A DNA stretch of 64,000 bases from Pseudomonas viridiflava (GCF_900591205.1 NZ_UUPU01000104.1:26212-90211); one strand, 5' to 3'. Positions 15,201-25,239 are shown, counted from the stretch's first letter. A program made the numbers and translations. The notes: a model not told the origin generated them from the letters alone.

Positions 15201-16517
15201 ATGTCTTTTAATATCGGCCTTAGCGGCCTCTATGCGGCCAACAAACAACTGGACGTGACCGGCAACAACATCGCCAACGTCGCGACCACTGGTTTCAAGT
15301 CGTCCCGTGCGGAATTCGCCGACATTTACGCGGCGTCCAAACTGGGCACCGGCCAGAACAGCATCGGCAACGGCGTGAACCTGGCGGCGGTGTCCCAGCA
15401 GTTCACTCAGGGCGACGTGAACAACAGTGGCGGCATCCTGGACATGGCGATCCAGGGCGGTGGCTTCTTCGTACAGAAAGGCAGCGACGGTTCGCTGGAG
15501 TACACCCGCAGCGGTGCTTTCCGTTCCGACAAAGATGGCTACATCACCAACAACACCGGGACCTCGCGCTTGCAGGGCTATGCAGCGGATGCCGATGGCA
15601 ACATCACCAAGGGCGGCCTGGTCGATCTGCAACTGAACCTGGGTAACCTGGCGCCGAAGGCTTCCAGCAAGGTGGACTCCACCAGTAACCTGAACTCGTC
15701 GGAGACGGCGATTAATCAGACGAACAAGCCATTCGATCCAACCGACACCAGTACGTTCACCACGCAGTACAGCACCAGCTTGTACGACACCCAGGGCAAC
15801 TCGCACACAATGGTGCAGTACATGGTCAAGACGGACTCCAACGAATGGAAGTCCTATACCTTGATCGACGGGCGCAACCCTGACGGCACCCCGATCAGCG
15901 GCAGCGGCGCCGTGGCGCCTGTTGCTTCTACGCTGACGTTCGACACCGCAGGTAAGCTCGCCGGGATCGTAACTCCGCCCAGCACTGATTCAAACACCAC
16001 CCTGACCATCAGCGACTGGAAGCCCGGTGCCTTGGTCAATGGCGTCTGGACCGATAACGGCGCCGCTGCCAACCCAGGCGGTATTGCTGTCAACATGTCG
16101 AACATTACCCAATACAACTCGGCCAGCTACCGCAACCCACCGGTCACCGATGGTTACGCCACTGGCCAGATCACCGGCCTGAAAATCGACGGCAGCGGTG
16201 TACTCTTCGCCACGTTCAGCAACCAGCAGAGCAAGGCCATCGGCCAGATCTCCCTGGCCAGCTTCAACAATGAACAGGGCCTGCAGCCATCGGGCGGCAC
16301 CGCCTGGAGAGAGACCTTCGCTTCGGGCCAGCCGGGTTACGACACTCCGCAAGCCGGCACCCTGGGTTCAATCGTGGCCAACTCCCTGGAGAACTCCAAC
16401 GTCAACCTGACCAACGAGCTGGTGGACCTGATCAAGGCCCAGAGCAACTACCAGGCGAACGCCAAGACCATCTCCACCCAGAGCACCATCATGCAGACCA
16501 TCATTCAGATGACCTGA
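15201..16517 (+). CDS. flgE: Flagellar hook protein FlgE
   Basis: The 438-aa hook subunit. The N-terminus (NIGLSGLYAANKQLDVTGNNIANVATTGFK) and C-terminus (SNYQANAKTISTQSTIMQTIIQMT) carry the heptad-rich D0 regions, and the middle holds the surface-exposed D1/D2 domains. A strong terminator follows at 16533-16564. The next flagellar gene, flgF, does not follow; instead come the 16713 gene and, convergently, nrdA. Confidence 0.96.
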   Translation: MSFNIGLSGLYAANKQLDVTGNNIANVATTGFKSSRAEFADIYAASKLGTGQNSIGNGVNLAAVSQQFTQGDVNNSGGILDMAIQGGGFFVQKGSDGSLEYTRSGAFRSDKDGYITNNTGTSRLQGYAADADGNITKGGLVDLQLNLGNLAPKASSKVDSTSNLNSSETAINQTNKPFDPTDTSTFTTQYSTSLYDTQGNSHTMVQYMVKTDSNEWKSYTLIDGRNPDGTPISGSGAVAPVASTLTFDTAGKLAGIVTPPSTDSNTTLTISDWKPGALVNGVWTDNGAAANPGGIAVNMSNITQYNSASYRNPPVTDGYATGQITGLKIDGSGVLFATFSNQQSKAIGQISLASFNNEQGLQPSGGTAWRETFASGQPGYDTPQAGTLGSIVANSLENSNVNLTNELVDLIKAQSNYQANAKTISTQSTIMQTIIQMT

Positions 16518-16532
16518 TGCGGTAGTGCTCCA

Positions 16533-16564
16533 CAAGAAGCCCCTCGAAAGAGGGGTTTTTTTGT
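16533..16564 (+). terminator. Terminator after flgE
   Basis: GCCCCTC-GAAA-GAGGGGT stem with a T-run of seven. Confidence 0.9.
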
Positions 16565-16629
16565 GGGCGTCTTTTAGTGCCAGGACGTTTCCCACTTCTG
16601 GTCAAAGCGGGAGATGACAGACGATTGTT

Positions 16630-16658
16630 GGAACTGACCACAGTTTTATTTCCACTTA
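16630..16658 (+). promoter_or_regulatory. HrpL box (type III secretion regulon promoter)
   Basis: TGGAACT-N16-CCACTTA: GGAACT at 16630-16635, exactly 16 nt, CCACTTA at 16652-16658. The HrpL consensus is GGAACC-N15/16-CCACNNA, so only the sixth base differs and the preceding T also fits. The transcription start would fall about 45 nt before the chosen ATG at 16713. Confidence 0.65.
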
Positions 16659-16712
16659 TCAGGCAGGGAACCAACGGATATTTCAGGGTGAATCGGTATG
16701 TGGAGTTCGTCG

Positions 16713-17837
<1,125 letters not shown>

Positions 17838-17858
17838 CGTAGCCCTGCAGTAAAACGA

Positions 17859-17892
17859 GAAAGCCCGTTAACCTTCCGGTTAACGGGCTTTC
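17859..17892. terminator. Bidirectional terminator between the 16713 gene and nrdA
   Basis: GAAAGCCCGTTAACC-TTCC-GGTTAACGGGCTTTC, long perfect stem, lying between convergent genes. Confidence 0.85.
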
Positions 17893-17906
17893 AGTAACGG
17901 CTCAGC

Positions 17907-20801
17907 TTATTGGCAAGCTTCGCAATCCGGCTCATCAATCGCGCAAGCCTTTGGCACTGGCGCCGGGCCGGCTGGAGCAGCCAGAACCGAATCATCACCG
18001 TGGTTGCCGCTGGAAACCGCGTTCAGCTTACCGGTGTTGATGGTCGACTTCTCGGTGCTGGTCGCGGCCAGGGCACGGAGGTAGTAAGTGGTTTTCAGGC
18101 CACGGTACCACGCCATGCGGTAGGTCACGTCGAGCTTCTTGCCCGATGCACCGGCGATGTACAGGTTCAGCGACTGAGCCTGGTCGATCCACTTCTGACG
18201 ACGGCTGGCGGCGTCAACGATCCACTTGGTGTCCACTTCGAACGCGGTCGCGTAGAGCTCTTTGAGTTCTTGCGGGATGCGCTCGATCTGTTGCACGGAA
18301 CCGTCGTAGTACTTCAGGTCGTTGATCATCACCGAGTCCCACAGGCCACGGGCTTTCAGGTCGCGAACCAGGTACGGGTTGATCACGGTGAATTCGCCCG
18401 ACAGGTTCGATTTCACATACAGGTTCTGATAAGTCGGTTCGATCGACTGCGATACGCCGGTGATGTTGGCGATGGTCGCGGTCGGTGCGATGGCCATGAT
18501 GTTGGAGTTACGAATACCTTTCTGCACACGGGCACGTACCGGCGCCCAGTCCAGGGATTCGTTCAGGTCAACGTCGATGTACTTCTGGCCACGTTGCTCG
18601 ATCAGGATCTGTTGCGAATCCAGCGGCAGGATGCCTTTGGACCACAGCGAACCCTGGAACGTCTCGTAGGCACCGCGCTCGTCGGCCAGGTCGCAGGAAG
18701 CCTGGATCGCGTAGTAGCTGACCGCTTCCATGGACTTGTCGGCGAACTCGACGGCAGCGTCCGAACCGTAAGGAATGTGCTGCAGGTAAAGCGCGTCCTG
18801 GAAGCCCATGATGCCCAGGCCGACCGGACGGTGCTTGAAGTTGGAGTTCTGCGCCTGTGGCACCGAGTAGTAGTTGATGTCGATCACGTTATCGAGCATG
18901 CGAACGGCGGTGTTGACGGTGCGTTCCAGCTTGGCGGTGTCCAGCTTGCCGTTGACGATGTGGTTTGGCAGGTTGATCGAGCCCAGGTTGCAAACGGCGA
19001 TCTCGTCCTTGTTGGTGTTCAAGGTGATCTCGGTGCACAGGTTCGAGCTGTGGACCACGCCCACGTGCTGCTGCGGGCTGCGCAGGTTGCACGGGTCTTT
19101 GAAGGTCAGCCATGGGTGGCCGGTTTCAAACAGCATGGAAAGCATTTTGCGCCACAGGTCTTTGGCCTGGATGGTCTTGAACAGCTTGATCTTGCCCGGG
19201 TACTGGGACAGCGCTTCGTAGTACTCGTAGCGCTCTTCGAAGGCTTTACCGGTCAGGTCGTGCAGGTCCGGTACTTCGGATGGCGAGAACAGAGTCCACG
19301 GGCCGTCATCGAAGACACGCTTCATGAACAGGTCAGGGATCCAGTTGGCGGTGTTCATGTCGTGGGTACGACGACGGTCATCACCGGTGTTCTTGCGCAG
19401 CTCGATGAACTCTTCAATGTCCATGTGCCAGGTTTCCAGGTAGGCACACACGGCGCCTTTGCGCTTGCCGCCCTGGTTAACCGCAACGGCGGTGTCGTTG
19501 ACCACTTTCAGGAACGGAACAACGCCCTGGGACTTGCCGTTGGTGCCCTTGATGTACGAACCCAAGGCACGTACCGGGGTCCAGTCGTTGCCCAGACCGC
19601 CAGCGAATTTGGACAGCATGGCGTTGTCGTGGATCGCGTGGTAGATGCCCGACAGGTCATCCGGCACGGTGGTCAGGTAGCAGCTCGACAGCTGTGGACG
19701 CAGGGTGCCGGCGTTGAACAGGGTCGGGGTCGACGACATGTAGTCGAAGGACGACAGCAGGTTGTAGAACTCGATGGCGCGGTCTTCTTTGTGCTTCTCT
19801 TCAATCGCCAGGCCCATGGCCACACGCATGAAGAACACTTGCGGCAGTTCGAAGCGGATACCGTCCTTGTGGATGAAGTAACGGTCGTACAGGGTTTGCA
19901 GGCCCAGGTAGGTGAACTGCTGGTCGCGTTCGTGGTTGATCGCCTTGCCGAGTTTTTCCAGGTCGAAAGTGGCCAGGACCGGGTTCAGCAATTCGAATTC
20001 GATACCCTTGGCGATGTAGGCCGGCAGGGCCTTGGCGTACAGGTCGGCCATTTCGTGGTGAGTGGCGCTGTCGGCGACTTTCAGGAAGCCCAGGCCCTCG
20101 GCACGCAGGGTGTCCATCAGCAGGCGCGCAGTCACGAACGAGTAGTTCGGCTCACGTTCAACCAGAGTACGGGCGGTCATCACCAGTGCGGTGTTGACGT
20201 CGGTCAGGGCCACGCCGTCGTACAGGTTTTTCAGGGTTTCGCGCTGGATCAGGTCACCGTCGACCTCTTCCAGACCTTCACAGGCTTCAGTGATGATGGT
20301 GTTCAGGCGGCCCAGGTCCAGCGGCGCGAATGTGCCATCAGCCAGGGTGATGCGGATCGACGGGTGGGCTTGTACCGCAGCTTCTTCAGCCGGGGAACGC
20401 ACGGCGCGCTCTTTGGAGCGGGCGTCGCGGTAGATCACGTAGTCGCGCGCGACTTTCTGCTCGCCGGCACGCATCAGGGCCAGTTCAACCTGGTCCTGGA
20501 TTTCTTCGATGTGGATGGTGCCGCCCGAGGGCATGCGACGTTTGAAGGTGGCGGTAACTTGTTCGGTCAGGCGGGCAACGGTGTCGTGGATGCGCGACGA
20601 GGCAGCAGCGGTGCCGCCTTCAACTGCAAGAAACGCTTTGGTGATAGCGACGGTGATTTTGTCATCGGTGTAAGGAACGACAGTGCCGTTACGCTTGATC
20701 ACGCGCAATTGGCCCGGCGCAGTGGCGGCCAGATCCATATTCGAATCAGCGGCCTGCGGCACGGAGCCTTGCGGGTTCTCGCGAGTTGTGTCGGTTTGCA
20801 T
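17907..20801 (-). CDS. nrdA: Ribonucleoside-diphosphate reductase class Ia, alpha subunit
   Basis: Reduces NDPs to dNDPs together with NrdB. At 964 aa it carries N-terminal ATP-cone regulatory domains (RVIKRNGTVVPYTDDKITVAITKAF at about 33-60 and a second, ITLADGTFAPLDLGRLNTIITEA, near 145-180), the catalytic barrel with NLCTEITLNT and HRPVGLGIMGFQDAL, and a C-terminal redox tail ending DEPDCEACQ. I chose the ATG at 20801 with GGAGAC upstream; MWRQPP... from 20819 is not family-like. In P. aeruginosa nrdB follows nrdA; here a terminator and unrelated genes follow. The upstream region has an NrdR-like box and DnaA boxes. Confidence 0.97.
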   Translation of the reverse strand: MQTDTTRENPQGSVPQAADSNMDLAATAPGQLRVIKRNGTVVPYTDDKITVAITKAFLAVEGGTAAASSRIHDTVARLTEQVTATFKRRMPSGGTIHIEEIQDQVELALMRAGEQKVARDYVIYRDARSKERAVRSPAEEAAVQAHPSIRITLADGTFAPLDLGRLNTIITEACEGLEEVDGDLIQRETLKNLYDGVALTDVNTALVMTARTLVEREPNYSFVTARLLMDTLRAEGLGFLKVADSATHHEMADLYAKALPAYIAKGIEFELLNPVLATFDLEKLGKAINHERDQQFTYLGLQTLYDRYFIHKDGIRFELPQVFFMRVAMGLAIEEKHKEDRAIEFYNLLSSFDYMSSTPTLFNAGTLRPQLSSCYLTTVPDDLSGIYHAIHDNAMLSKFAGGLGNDWTPVRALGSYIKGTNGKSQGVVPFLKVVNDTAVAVNQGGKRKGAVCAYLETWHMDIEEFIELRKNTGDDRRRTHDMNTANWIPDLFMKRVFDDGPWTLFSPSEVPDLHDLTGKAFEERYEYYEALSQYPGKIKLFKTIQAKDLWRKMLSMLFETGHPWLTFKDPCNLRSPQQHVGVVHSSNLCTEITLNTNKDEIAVCNLGSINLPNHIVNGKLDTAKLERTVNTAVRMLDNVIDINYYSVPQAQNSNFKHRPVGLGIMGFQDALYLQHIPYGSDAAVEFADKSMEAVSYYAIQASCDLADERGAYETFQGSLWSKGILPLDSQQILIEQRGQKYIDVDLNESLDWAPVRARVQKGIRNSNIMAIAPTATIANITGVSQSIEPTYQNLYVKSNLSGEFTVINPYLVRDLKARGLWDSVMINDLKYYDGSVQQIERIPQELKELYATAFEVDTKWIVDAASRRQKWIDQAQSLNLYIAGASGKKLDVTYRMAWYRGLKTTYYLRALAATSTEKSTINTGKLNAVSSGNHGDDSVLAAPAGPAPVPKACAIDEPDCEACQ

Positions 20802-20831
20802 GGGGGGTTGTCTCCACATTCTATATTTATT

Positions 20832-20850
20832 TGGGCACCATCACGGTGCC
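20832..20850 (-). other. Hairpin in the nrdA leader
   Basis: GGGCACC-GTGAT-GGTGCCC (minus strand), 30 bp before the nrdA start codon. No T-run follows; it may affect translation or stability of the long leader. Confidence 0.4.
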
Positions 20851-21173
20851 CACCGTTCCGTCCTGAAGCACTTACAACAGGCCATGGCCTGGCATAACAA
20901 CTTCGGGACAGGAGGAAGGGAGCTCATCGCGCCGCTTCCATGCCGAAGTCTTCGGTTCGGGGCGCAAAAGCCCTTGGCCGTATTCCTGCTGGGTGACAGT
21001 TGCCCGGTTCAAGCACTGCAACACCCGTACCGTTTTCCGCTCTGTGTAGCTTGAAAACGGTTGCCATCCGCGTGCGCGGTTTGGGCTTTCAAAAAATGCT
21101 TTGGTTAGACCAAACAGGGGCAAGAAAGGGCTTGAGTTTCTTGTCTGATTTGTGTTGGGTCTTTCCGCTCAAA

Positions 21174-21189
21174 ACCCTACATGTAGGGT
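21174..21189 (-). promoter_or_regulatory. Candidate NrdR box upstream of nrdA
   Basis: ACCCTACATGTAGGGT is a perfect palindrome and matches 12 of 16 positions of the published NrdR signal acaCwAtATaTwGtgt, including the central C-T-A-n-A-T-n-T-A-G core. A second box at helical spacing was not found. A T-run follows on the plus strand, so a hairpin role cannot be excluded. Confidence 0.5.
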
Positions 21190-21245
21190 TTTTTTAGCGC
21201 CGAGCTACAAGATAATGCGTTTTGGGGGGCTTAGCAACGCACTAC

Positions 21246-21267
21246 CTGTGGATAACGCTGTGGGTAA
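21246..21267. promoter_or_regulatory. Two DnaA boxes upstream of nrdA
   Basis: CTGTGGATAA (21246-21255) is a perfect DnaA box (TTATCCACAG on the other strand), and CTGTGGGTAA (21258-21267) differs by one base; same orientation, 12 bp apart. DnaA regulates nrdAB in E. coli, so a role here is plausible. Confidence 0.55.
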
Positions 21268-21508
21268 AATGTGTATGAAACGTGGAACACCCGTGTAGGC
21301 CGCAGTACTGCTGGAGTCAGCCGTTTGTCACCGAATATTCCAAGATAAAAACAGCCGATTGGATTTTTGAGGGCGCGAACCCTATCACAAAAAAACCTGA
21401 TTACCGAATGGATTTCCCAGCTTGTGTTTGGGGGTTGGCCCATGGCTACAATCTGCTTTGTTATGCCCTCAAAACATGACAAACAGGCTGCGGCTGGCGA
21501 TGATCAAC

Positions 21509-21600
21509 ATGGGGGAGCGGGCTTGCTCGCGAAGGCGTTGCATCAGCAACAGATGTGTTGTTTGGTGCACCGCCTTCGCGAGCAAGTCCGCTCCCACATT
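21509..21600. repeat. REPIN (GAGCGGGCTTGCTCGCGAAGG type)
   Basis: Two inverted REP copies, GGGGGAGCGGGCTTGCTCGCGAAGGC and its inverse ending CCGCTCCCAC, flank about 37 bp of spacer. Short mobile palindrome mobilised in trans by RAYT transposases, none of which is in the window. Confidence 0.9.
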
Positions 21601-21645
21601 CGACCGAGTCCCCCCTAAGAACTTCTAATAAAACGAGGATCACCC

Positions 21646-22371
21646 GTGGAGCAAGAAGCCTGGCAGGTATTGATTGTCGAGGATGACCAGCGCTTGGCGG
21701 AGCTGACCCGTGACTATCTGGAGAGCCACGGCCTGCGGGTGTCGGTGGAAGGCGATGGGGCTCTGGCGGCGGCGCGGATCATTGCCGAGCAGCCGGACCT
21801 GGTGATCCTTGACCTGATGCTGCCCGGCGAAGACGGTCTGAGCATCTGCCGCAAGGTGCGTGAGCGCTACGACGGCGTGATCCTGATGCTCACCGCTCGT
21901 ACAGACGACATGGACCAGGTGCTGGGGCTGGACATGGGCGCCGACGATTATGTGTGCAAGCCGGTGCGCCCGCGTTTGCTGCTGGCGCGTATCCAGGCGC
22001 TGCTGCGGCGCAGTGAGCCGGCCGAACCGGTTGCCGTTGAGCATCAGCGGCGCCTGCAATTCGGCCCGCTGGTGGTCGACAACGCCCTGCGCGAAGCCTG
22101 GTTGCATGAAGGCGGCATCGAACTGACCAGCGCCGAATTCGACTTGCTGTGGCTGCTGGTGGCGAATGCCGGGCGCATTCTGTCCCGCGAAGAAATCTTT
22201 ATCGCTCTGCGCGGCATCGGCTATGACGGCCAGGACCGCTCGATCGACGTACGCATCTCGCGGATCCGCCCAAAGATCGGCGACGACCCGATCCACCCGC
22301 GCCTGATCAAGACCATCCGCAGCAAAGGCTACCTGTTCGTACCTGAAGCCGCCGCCGATATGCCGCTGTGA
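21646..22371 (+). CDS. OmpR-family response regulator (RstA-like)
   Basis: A 241-aa two-component regulator. Receiver domain at about 5-120 with VLIVEDDQ, phosphoacceptor Asp in VILDLMLPGEDG, and the Lys in VCKPV; C-terminal winged helix (about 140-235; ELTSAEFDLLWLL, REEIF, SIDVRISRIRPKIGDD, IKTIRSKGYLF). GTG start with GAGGAT upstream. It overlaps the sensor kinase by 4 nt. In P. aeruginosa the pair PA1157-PA1158 sits next to nrdA in the same way; I have no evidence for its signal. Confidence 0.92.
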   Translation: MEQEAWQVLIVEDDQRLAELTRDYLESHGLRVSVEGDGALAAARIIAEQPDLVILDLMLPGEDGLSICRKVRERYDGVILMLTARTDDMDQVLGLDMGADDYVCKPVRPRLLLARIQALLRRSEPAEPVAVEHQRRLQFGPLVVDNALREAWLHEGGIELTSAEFDLLWLLVANAGRILSREEIFIALRGIGYDGQDRSIDVRISRIRPKIGDDPIHPRLIKTIRSKGYLFVPEAAADMPL

Positions 22372-23978
22372 ACTCGATCTTCCTGCGCATCTATGGCGGC
22401 ATGTGCGCGGCGCTGATCCTGGTGGCGCTGCTCGGCGTGCTGGCCTTGCACTTGCTCAACGAGGTGCGCAGCGGCCAGTACCGCGAGCGTCTGGCCCATG
22501 GCACCTTTGCCCTGATGGGCGACAACTTGCAGCCGATGAGCCCGATCGAGCGCCAGCGCGCCTTGGCGGTGTGGGAGCGCCTGCTGGGCATCCCCCTGCA
22601 ATTGCGCCCGCTGGCCGAGGCGCAGTTGGACCTCGGCCAACGCAATCGCCTGCAACGTGGGCAGGTGCTGGTAGAGCAAACCGGGCCGCATGCGGCGCGG
22701 GTGTTGCGGCTGGTCAGCGACAGCTCGCAACTTGTGCTCACGGGTGAAGTGCAGCAGATCAGCGAACAACTGGCCCGCGCCACTATTTACCTGCTGGCTG
22801 ACGAATTGGTGCGCTTTCCAGTGGCCGAGCAGCCGCAGCGCCTGGCCGCTATAAAAGAAGCCAAGGGTTTTGGCTTCGAGATGCACTTGATGACCCTCGA
22901 CCAGGCCGATATGGACGAAGACCAGCGCCGTCGCGTGGCGGAAGGCGATACGGTGATGGCGCTGGGCAAGGGCGGCGATTCGATCCGCGTATTCGCCGGC
23001 ATGGTCGGCACGCCGTGGGTGTTGGAAATCGGCCCGTTGTTTCAGATGAGCCCTTACCCGGCGCAATGGTTGATCCTGATCGCCTTGATCAGCCTGACCC
23101 TGATCGGCCTGATCGTCTATTTATTGGTGCGCCAGCTTGAGCGGCGGCTCAAGGGGCTGGAAGCTGCCGCAACGCGCATCGCCAAGGGCAACCTGCAAGT
23201 GCGCGTACCGGCCCGGGGCGCTGACTCCGTAGGGCGCCTGGCGGCCGCGTTCAATGGCATGGCCGAGCACTTGCAACAATTGCTGGCGATCCAGCGTGAA
23301 CTGGTGCGCGCGGTGTCCCACGAATTGCGCACGCCGGTGGCGCGCCTGCGCTTTGGCCTGGAAATGATCGGCGACGCCGCCACGCCCGAAGCCCGGCGCA
23401 AATACCTGGAGGGCATGGACAGCGATATCCAGGACCTGGACGGCCTGGTGGATGAAATGCTGACTTACGCCCGCCTGGAGCAGGGCTCGCCGGAGCTGAA
23501 CTTCCAACGGGTGGACCTGGATGCGCTGCTTGATCAGGTGATCGGCGAGTTGTCGCCACTGCGCCCGCAGATCACTGTGGCGCGGGGTATTTGCCTGTCT
23601 TCGGTGCATTGGGATGACGCCTGGGTCGACGCCGAACCGCGCTACCTGCACCGTGCCCTGCAAAACCTGGTGAGCAACGCCATGCGCCACGCCCAGGGCC
23701 AGGTGTTGATCAGTTACCAGGTAGGCCAGGTGCGCTGCCGGATTGATGTGGAGGACGACGGCCCGGGTGTGCCGGAAAGTGCCTGGGAGCGCATCTTCAC
23801 GCCGTTCCTGCGGCTGGACGACAGCCGCACCCGCGCCTCGGGCGGGCATGGCCTGGGGTTGTCGATTGTGCGGCGGATCATTTATTGGCACGGCGGGCGA
23901 GCGCTGATCAGCAAGAGCAACAACCTGGGCGGGGCGTGTTTCAGCCTGAGTTGGCCCAGGGATCAGGATAAAACCTGA
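22368..23978 (+). CDS. Sensor histidine kinase (RstB-like)
   Basis: The 536-aa inner-membrane partner of the preceding regulator. N-terminal membrane helix (FLRIYGGMCAALILVALLGVLAL), a periplasmic domain of about 200 residues, a second helix (WLILIALISLTLIGLIVYLLV), HAMP linker, dimerisation helix with the phospho-His in RAVSHELRTPVARLRF, then the ATPase domain with N box (LQNLVSNAMRHA), DDGPGVP and GHGLGLSIVRRI. The GTG start lies inside the stop codon region of the regulator (GTGA overlap). Confidence 0.92.
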   Translation: MNSIFLRIYGGMCAALILVALLGVLALHLLNEVRSGQYRERLAHGTFALMGDNLQPMSPIERQRALAVWERLLGIPLQLRPLAEAQLDLGQRNRLQRGQVLVEQTGPHAARVLRLVSDSSQLVLTGEVQQISEQLARATIYLLADELVRFPVAEQPQRLAAIKEAKGFGFEMHLMTLDQADMDEDQRRRVAEGDTVMALGKGGDSIRVFAGMVGTPWVLEIGPLFQMSPYPAQWLILIALISLTLIGLIVYLLVRQLERRLKGLEAAATRIAKGNLQVRVPARGADSVGRLAAAFNGMAEHLQQLLAIQRELVRAVSHELRTPVARLRFGLEMIGDAATPEARRKYLEGMDSDIQDLDGLVDEMLTYARLEQGSPELNFQRVDLDALLDQVIGELSPLRPQITVARGICLSSVHWDDAWVDAEPRYLHRALQNLVSNAMRHAQGQVLISYQVGQVRCRIDVEDDGPGVPESAWERIFTPFLRLDDSRTRASGGHGLGLSIVRRIIYWHGGRALISKSNNLGGACFSLSWPRDQDKT

Positions 23979-23982
23979 CGCC

Positions 23983-24055
23983 GCCATCGCAGGCAAGCCG
24001 GCTCCCACAGGAGAATACATTCCAACTGTGGGCGCTGGCTTGCCTGCGATAGCGG
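23983..24055. repeat. REP pair in outward configuration
   Basis: CATCGCAGGCAAGCCGGCTCCCAC, then about 20 bp, then GTGGGCGCTGGCTTGCCTGCGATAG. The GTGGG ends face each other in the centre, the opposite of a REPIN, and the spacer GAATACATTCCAACTG resembles that of the element at 27281. Confidence 0.8.
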
Positions 24056-24059
24056 TCTA

Positions 24060-24776
24060 TCAGGCGCTGATGGCCACAAGGCTCAATAACTGCTCGCCAT
24101 CCACCACAAACTGCCCCGCCAACTCCGTGCCATGGCACCACTCGCTGGACAAGTCTGTCAGCAATCGCAGGCGCACAGCCCCTGAGTCGGACCACTCCAC
24201 CACCTCGGCATGCTCAAAATAAAAGCGCTTGTGCACAATCGGGTAGAGCGCCTTGAACAGGCTCTCCTTGGCCGAAAACGTGAGCGTCACCAGCAGGGCA
24301 TGCTGCTCACGCGGTGATGCGGCCATGCGCTGCAATTCATCCGCAGTCAGAATTTCCGCGGCCAAGCGCTCCGCCCGTTCCAGGCTCAGCACATTCTCCA
24401 GGTCCATGCCCAGCCCGCGCCATTGCGCCTTGTGCCCGACAATCGCTGCGGCGTGCCCGGTGCTGTGGGTGATGGAGCCGCTGATATGCGCGGGCCACAC
24501 CGGTGCGCGGTCTTCACCTATCGCGGGGATGCAGTCCAGGTGATCGAGCTGTTGCAGCGCGGCGCGGGCACACAGTCGGCCGGCCAGGAACTCGGCCTGA
24601 CGCTTGGCCACCGAGCGCTGGATGCTCGGCGGTGGCGGCACGTCGCTGCGCTGGAAATCACCCGCGGCCAGCAAGCTGGGGTCAAAGCGGGTGCTCCGAA
24701 ACACCGTGCCCGGCAAGGGGGCGGGCAGCGGCCAATGGCCATTGAGTGGGGTGCAGCAAGCGGGTAAGGGCGTCAT
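24060..24776 (-). CDS. pcpS: 4'-phosphopantetheinyl transferase (EntD/PcpS type)
   Basis: Transfers phosphopantetheine from CoA to a Ser of carrier proteins; in Pseudomonas a single PcpS serves both fatty-acid ACP and siderophore carriers. At 238 aa it has GSITHSTGHAAAIVG, the Mg-binding motif GLGMDLENV and the signature FSAKESLFKALYP. It begins MTPLPACCTPLNGHWPLP and lies convergently after the sensor kinase. Its conserved place near phoPQ matches the P. aeruginosa region around PA1165. Confidence 0.93.
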   Translation of the reverse strand: MTPLPACCTPLNGHWPLPAPLPGTVFRSTRFDPSLLAAGDFQRSDVPPPPSIQRSVAKRQAEFLAGRLCARAALQQLDHLDCIPAIGEDRAPVWPAHISGSITHSTGHAAAIVGHKAQWRGLGMDLENVLSLERAERLAAEILTADELQRMAASPREQHALLVTLTFSAKESLFKALYPIVHKRFYFEHAEVVEWSDSGAVRLRLLTDLSSEWCHGTELAGQFVVDGEQLLSLVAISA

Positions 24777-24822
24777 GGGCGGTATTTTGCCGAGTTGCTG
24801 CGCACGAGGATAGTCCGCTGTG

Positions 24823-24861
24823 GTTCAGGTGAGGTTCAGAGCCTGTTCAGGGGGAGTTCAG
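24823..24861 (+). promoter_or_regulatory. Four direct repeats GTTCAG with an 11-bp period
   Basis: GTTCAG begins at 24823, 24834, 24845 and 24856, exactly one helical turn apart. An AT-containing -10-like TAGTCT lies 11 nt beyond (24873-24878), so the last repeats would take the place of a -35 element. OmpR-family regulators such as PhoP bind direct hexamers at 11-bp period; the likely ligand is the PhoP encoded 400 bp downstream. Confidence 0.65.
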
Positions 24862-24912
24862 GGGCGCTTGCGTAGTCTGCTTTCAACAGCCAAACGCGTA
24901 GAGGTAAGCCCC

Positions 24913-25221
24913 ATGACTGCGATTAAAAAGCTGATGTTGGCGTTAACCATGCTCAGTGCTACCGCCGGCGTCCAGGCGTCGGATGGTGCCTTTGCCGCAT
25001 TCGGTCGTGAGAAAACCAAAAAAACCAGCACCCTGATTCAGCGCGTCAGCTTCGAAGACGCGGGCAGCCAGCCGACGCCCTGGGGCCAGTCCCTGGGCTT
25101 GGCCAGCCCGCAGCCAAGCTACCGCGCTGGCTACGAACACCTGACCGGCCACTACAATGGCATTAAACTGCGCCCGCAAGACTTGCAGGGCCGCTATGAT
25201 ATCCCCCTGTCGGACAGTTGA
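24913..25221 (+). CDS. Small secreted protein preceding phoP, unknown function
   Basis: A 102-aa protein with a clear signal peptide (MTAIKKLMLALTMLSATAGVQA|SDG). The mature part (about 80 aa) starts with a basic patch REKTKKTST and is rich in Gly, Ser, Tyr and Gln; it has no Cys and no obvious repeat. GAGGTAAG precedes the ATG. It lies 18 bp before phoP and behind the GTTCAG repeats, so it is probably the first gene of a phoPQ operon. It takes the position of oprH in P. aeruginosa but is too short and unlike that beta-barrel. Confidence 0.8.
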   Translation: MTAIKKLMLALTMLSATAGVQASDGAFAAFGREKTKKTSTLIQRVSFEDAGSQPTPWGQSLGLASPQPSYRAGYEHLTGHYNGIKLRPQDLQGRYDIPLSDS

Positions 25222-25239
25222 ATTGCTTTGGAGAGCCTT

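Larger units (their letters stand above)
20851..21508. other. Long upstream region of nrdA, no gene seen
   Basis: Between the nrdA leader hairpin and the REPIN at 21509 there are about 660 bp without a credible gene. It contains the NrdR-like palindrome and DnaA boxes described separately and an AT-rich stretch at 21260-21480. The nrdA transcription start is probably near the palindrome, which would give a leader of roughly 350 nt. Confidence 0.5.

Noticed and set aside
16669..16695. Second HrpL-like box (GGAACC at 16669)
   Set aside because: No CCAC element stands 15-16 nt downstream; only GGAACT at 16630 has both halves.
17910..20897. 995-codon open frame antisense to nrdA
   Set aside because: It is the shadow of high-GC third-position bias in nrdA; the translation has no family features, while the minus strand encodes a clear NrdA.
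21170..21195. Palindrome CCCTACATGTAGGG as terminator
   Set aside because: The T-run would fit a plus-strand terminator, but there is no plus-strand gene upstream; NrdR-like operator is the simpler reading.
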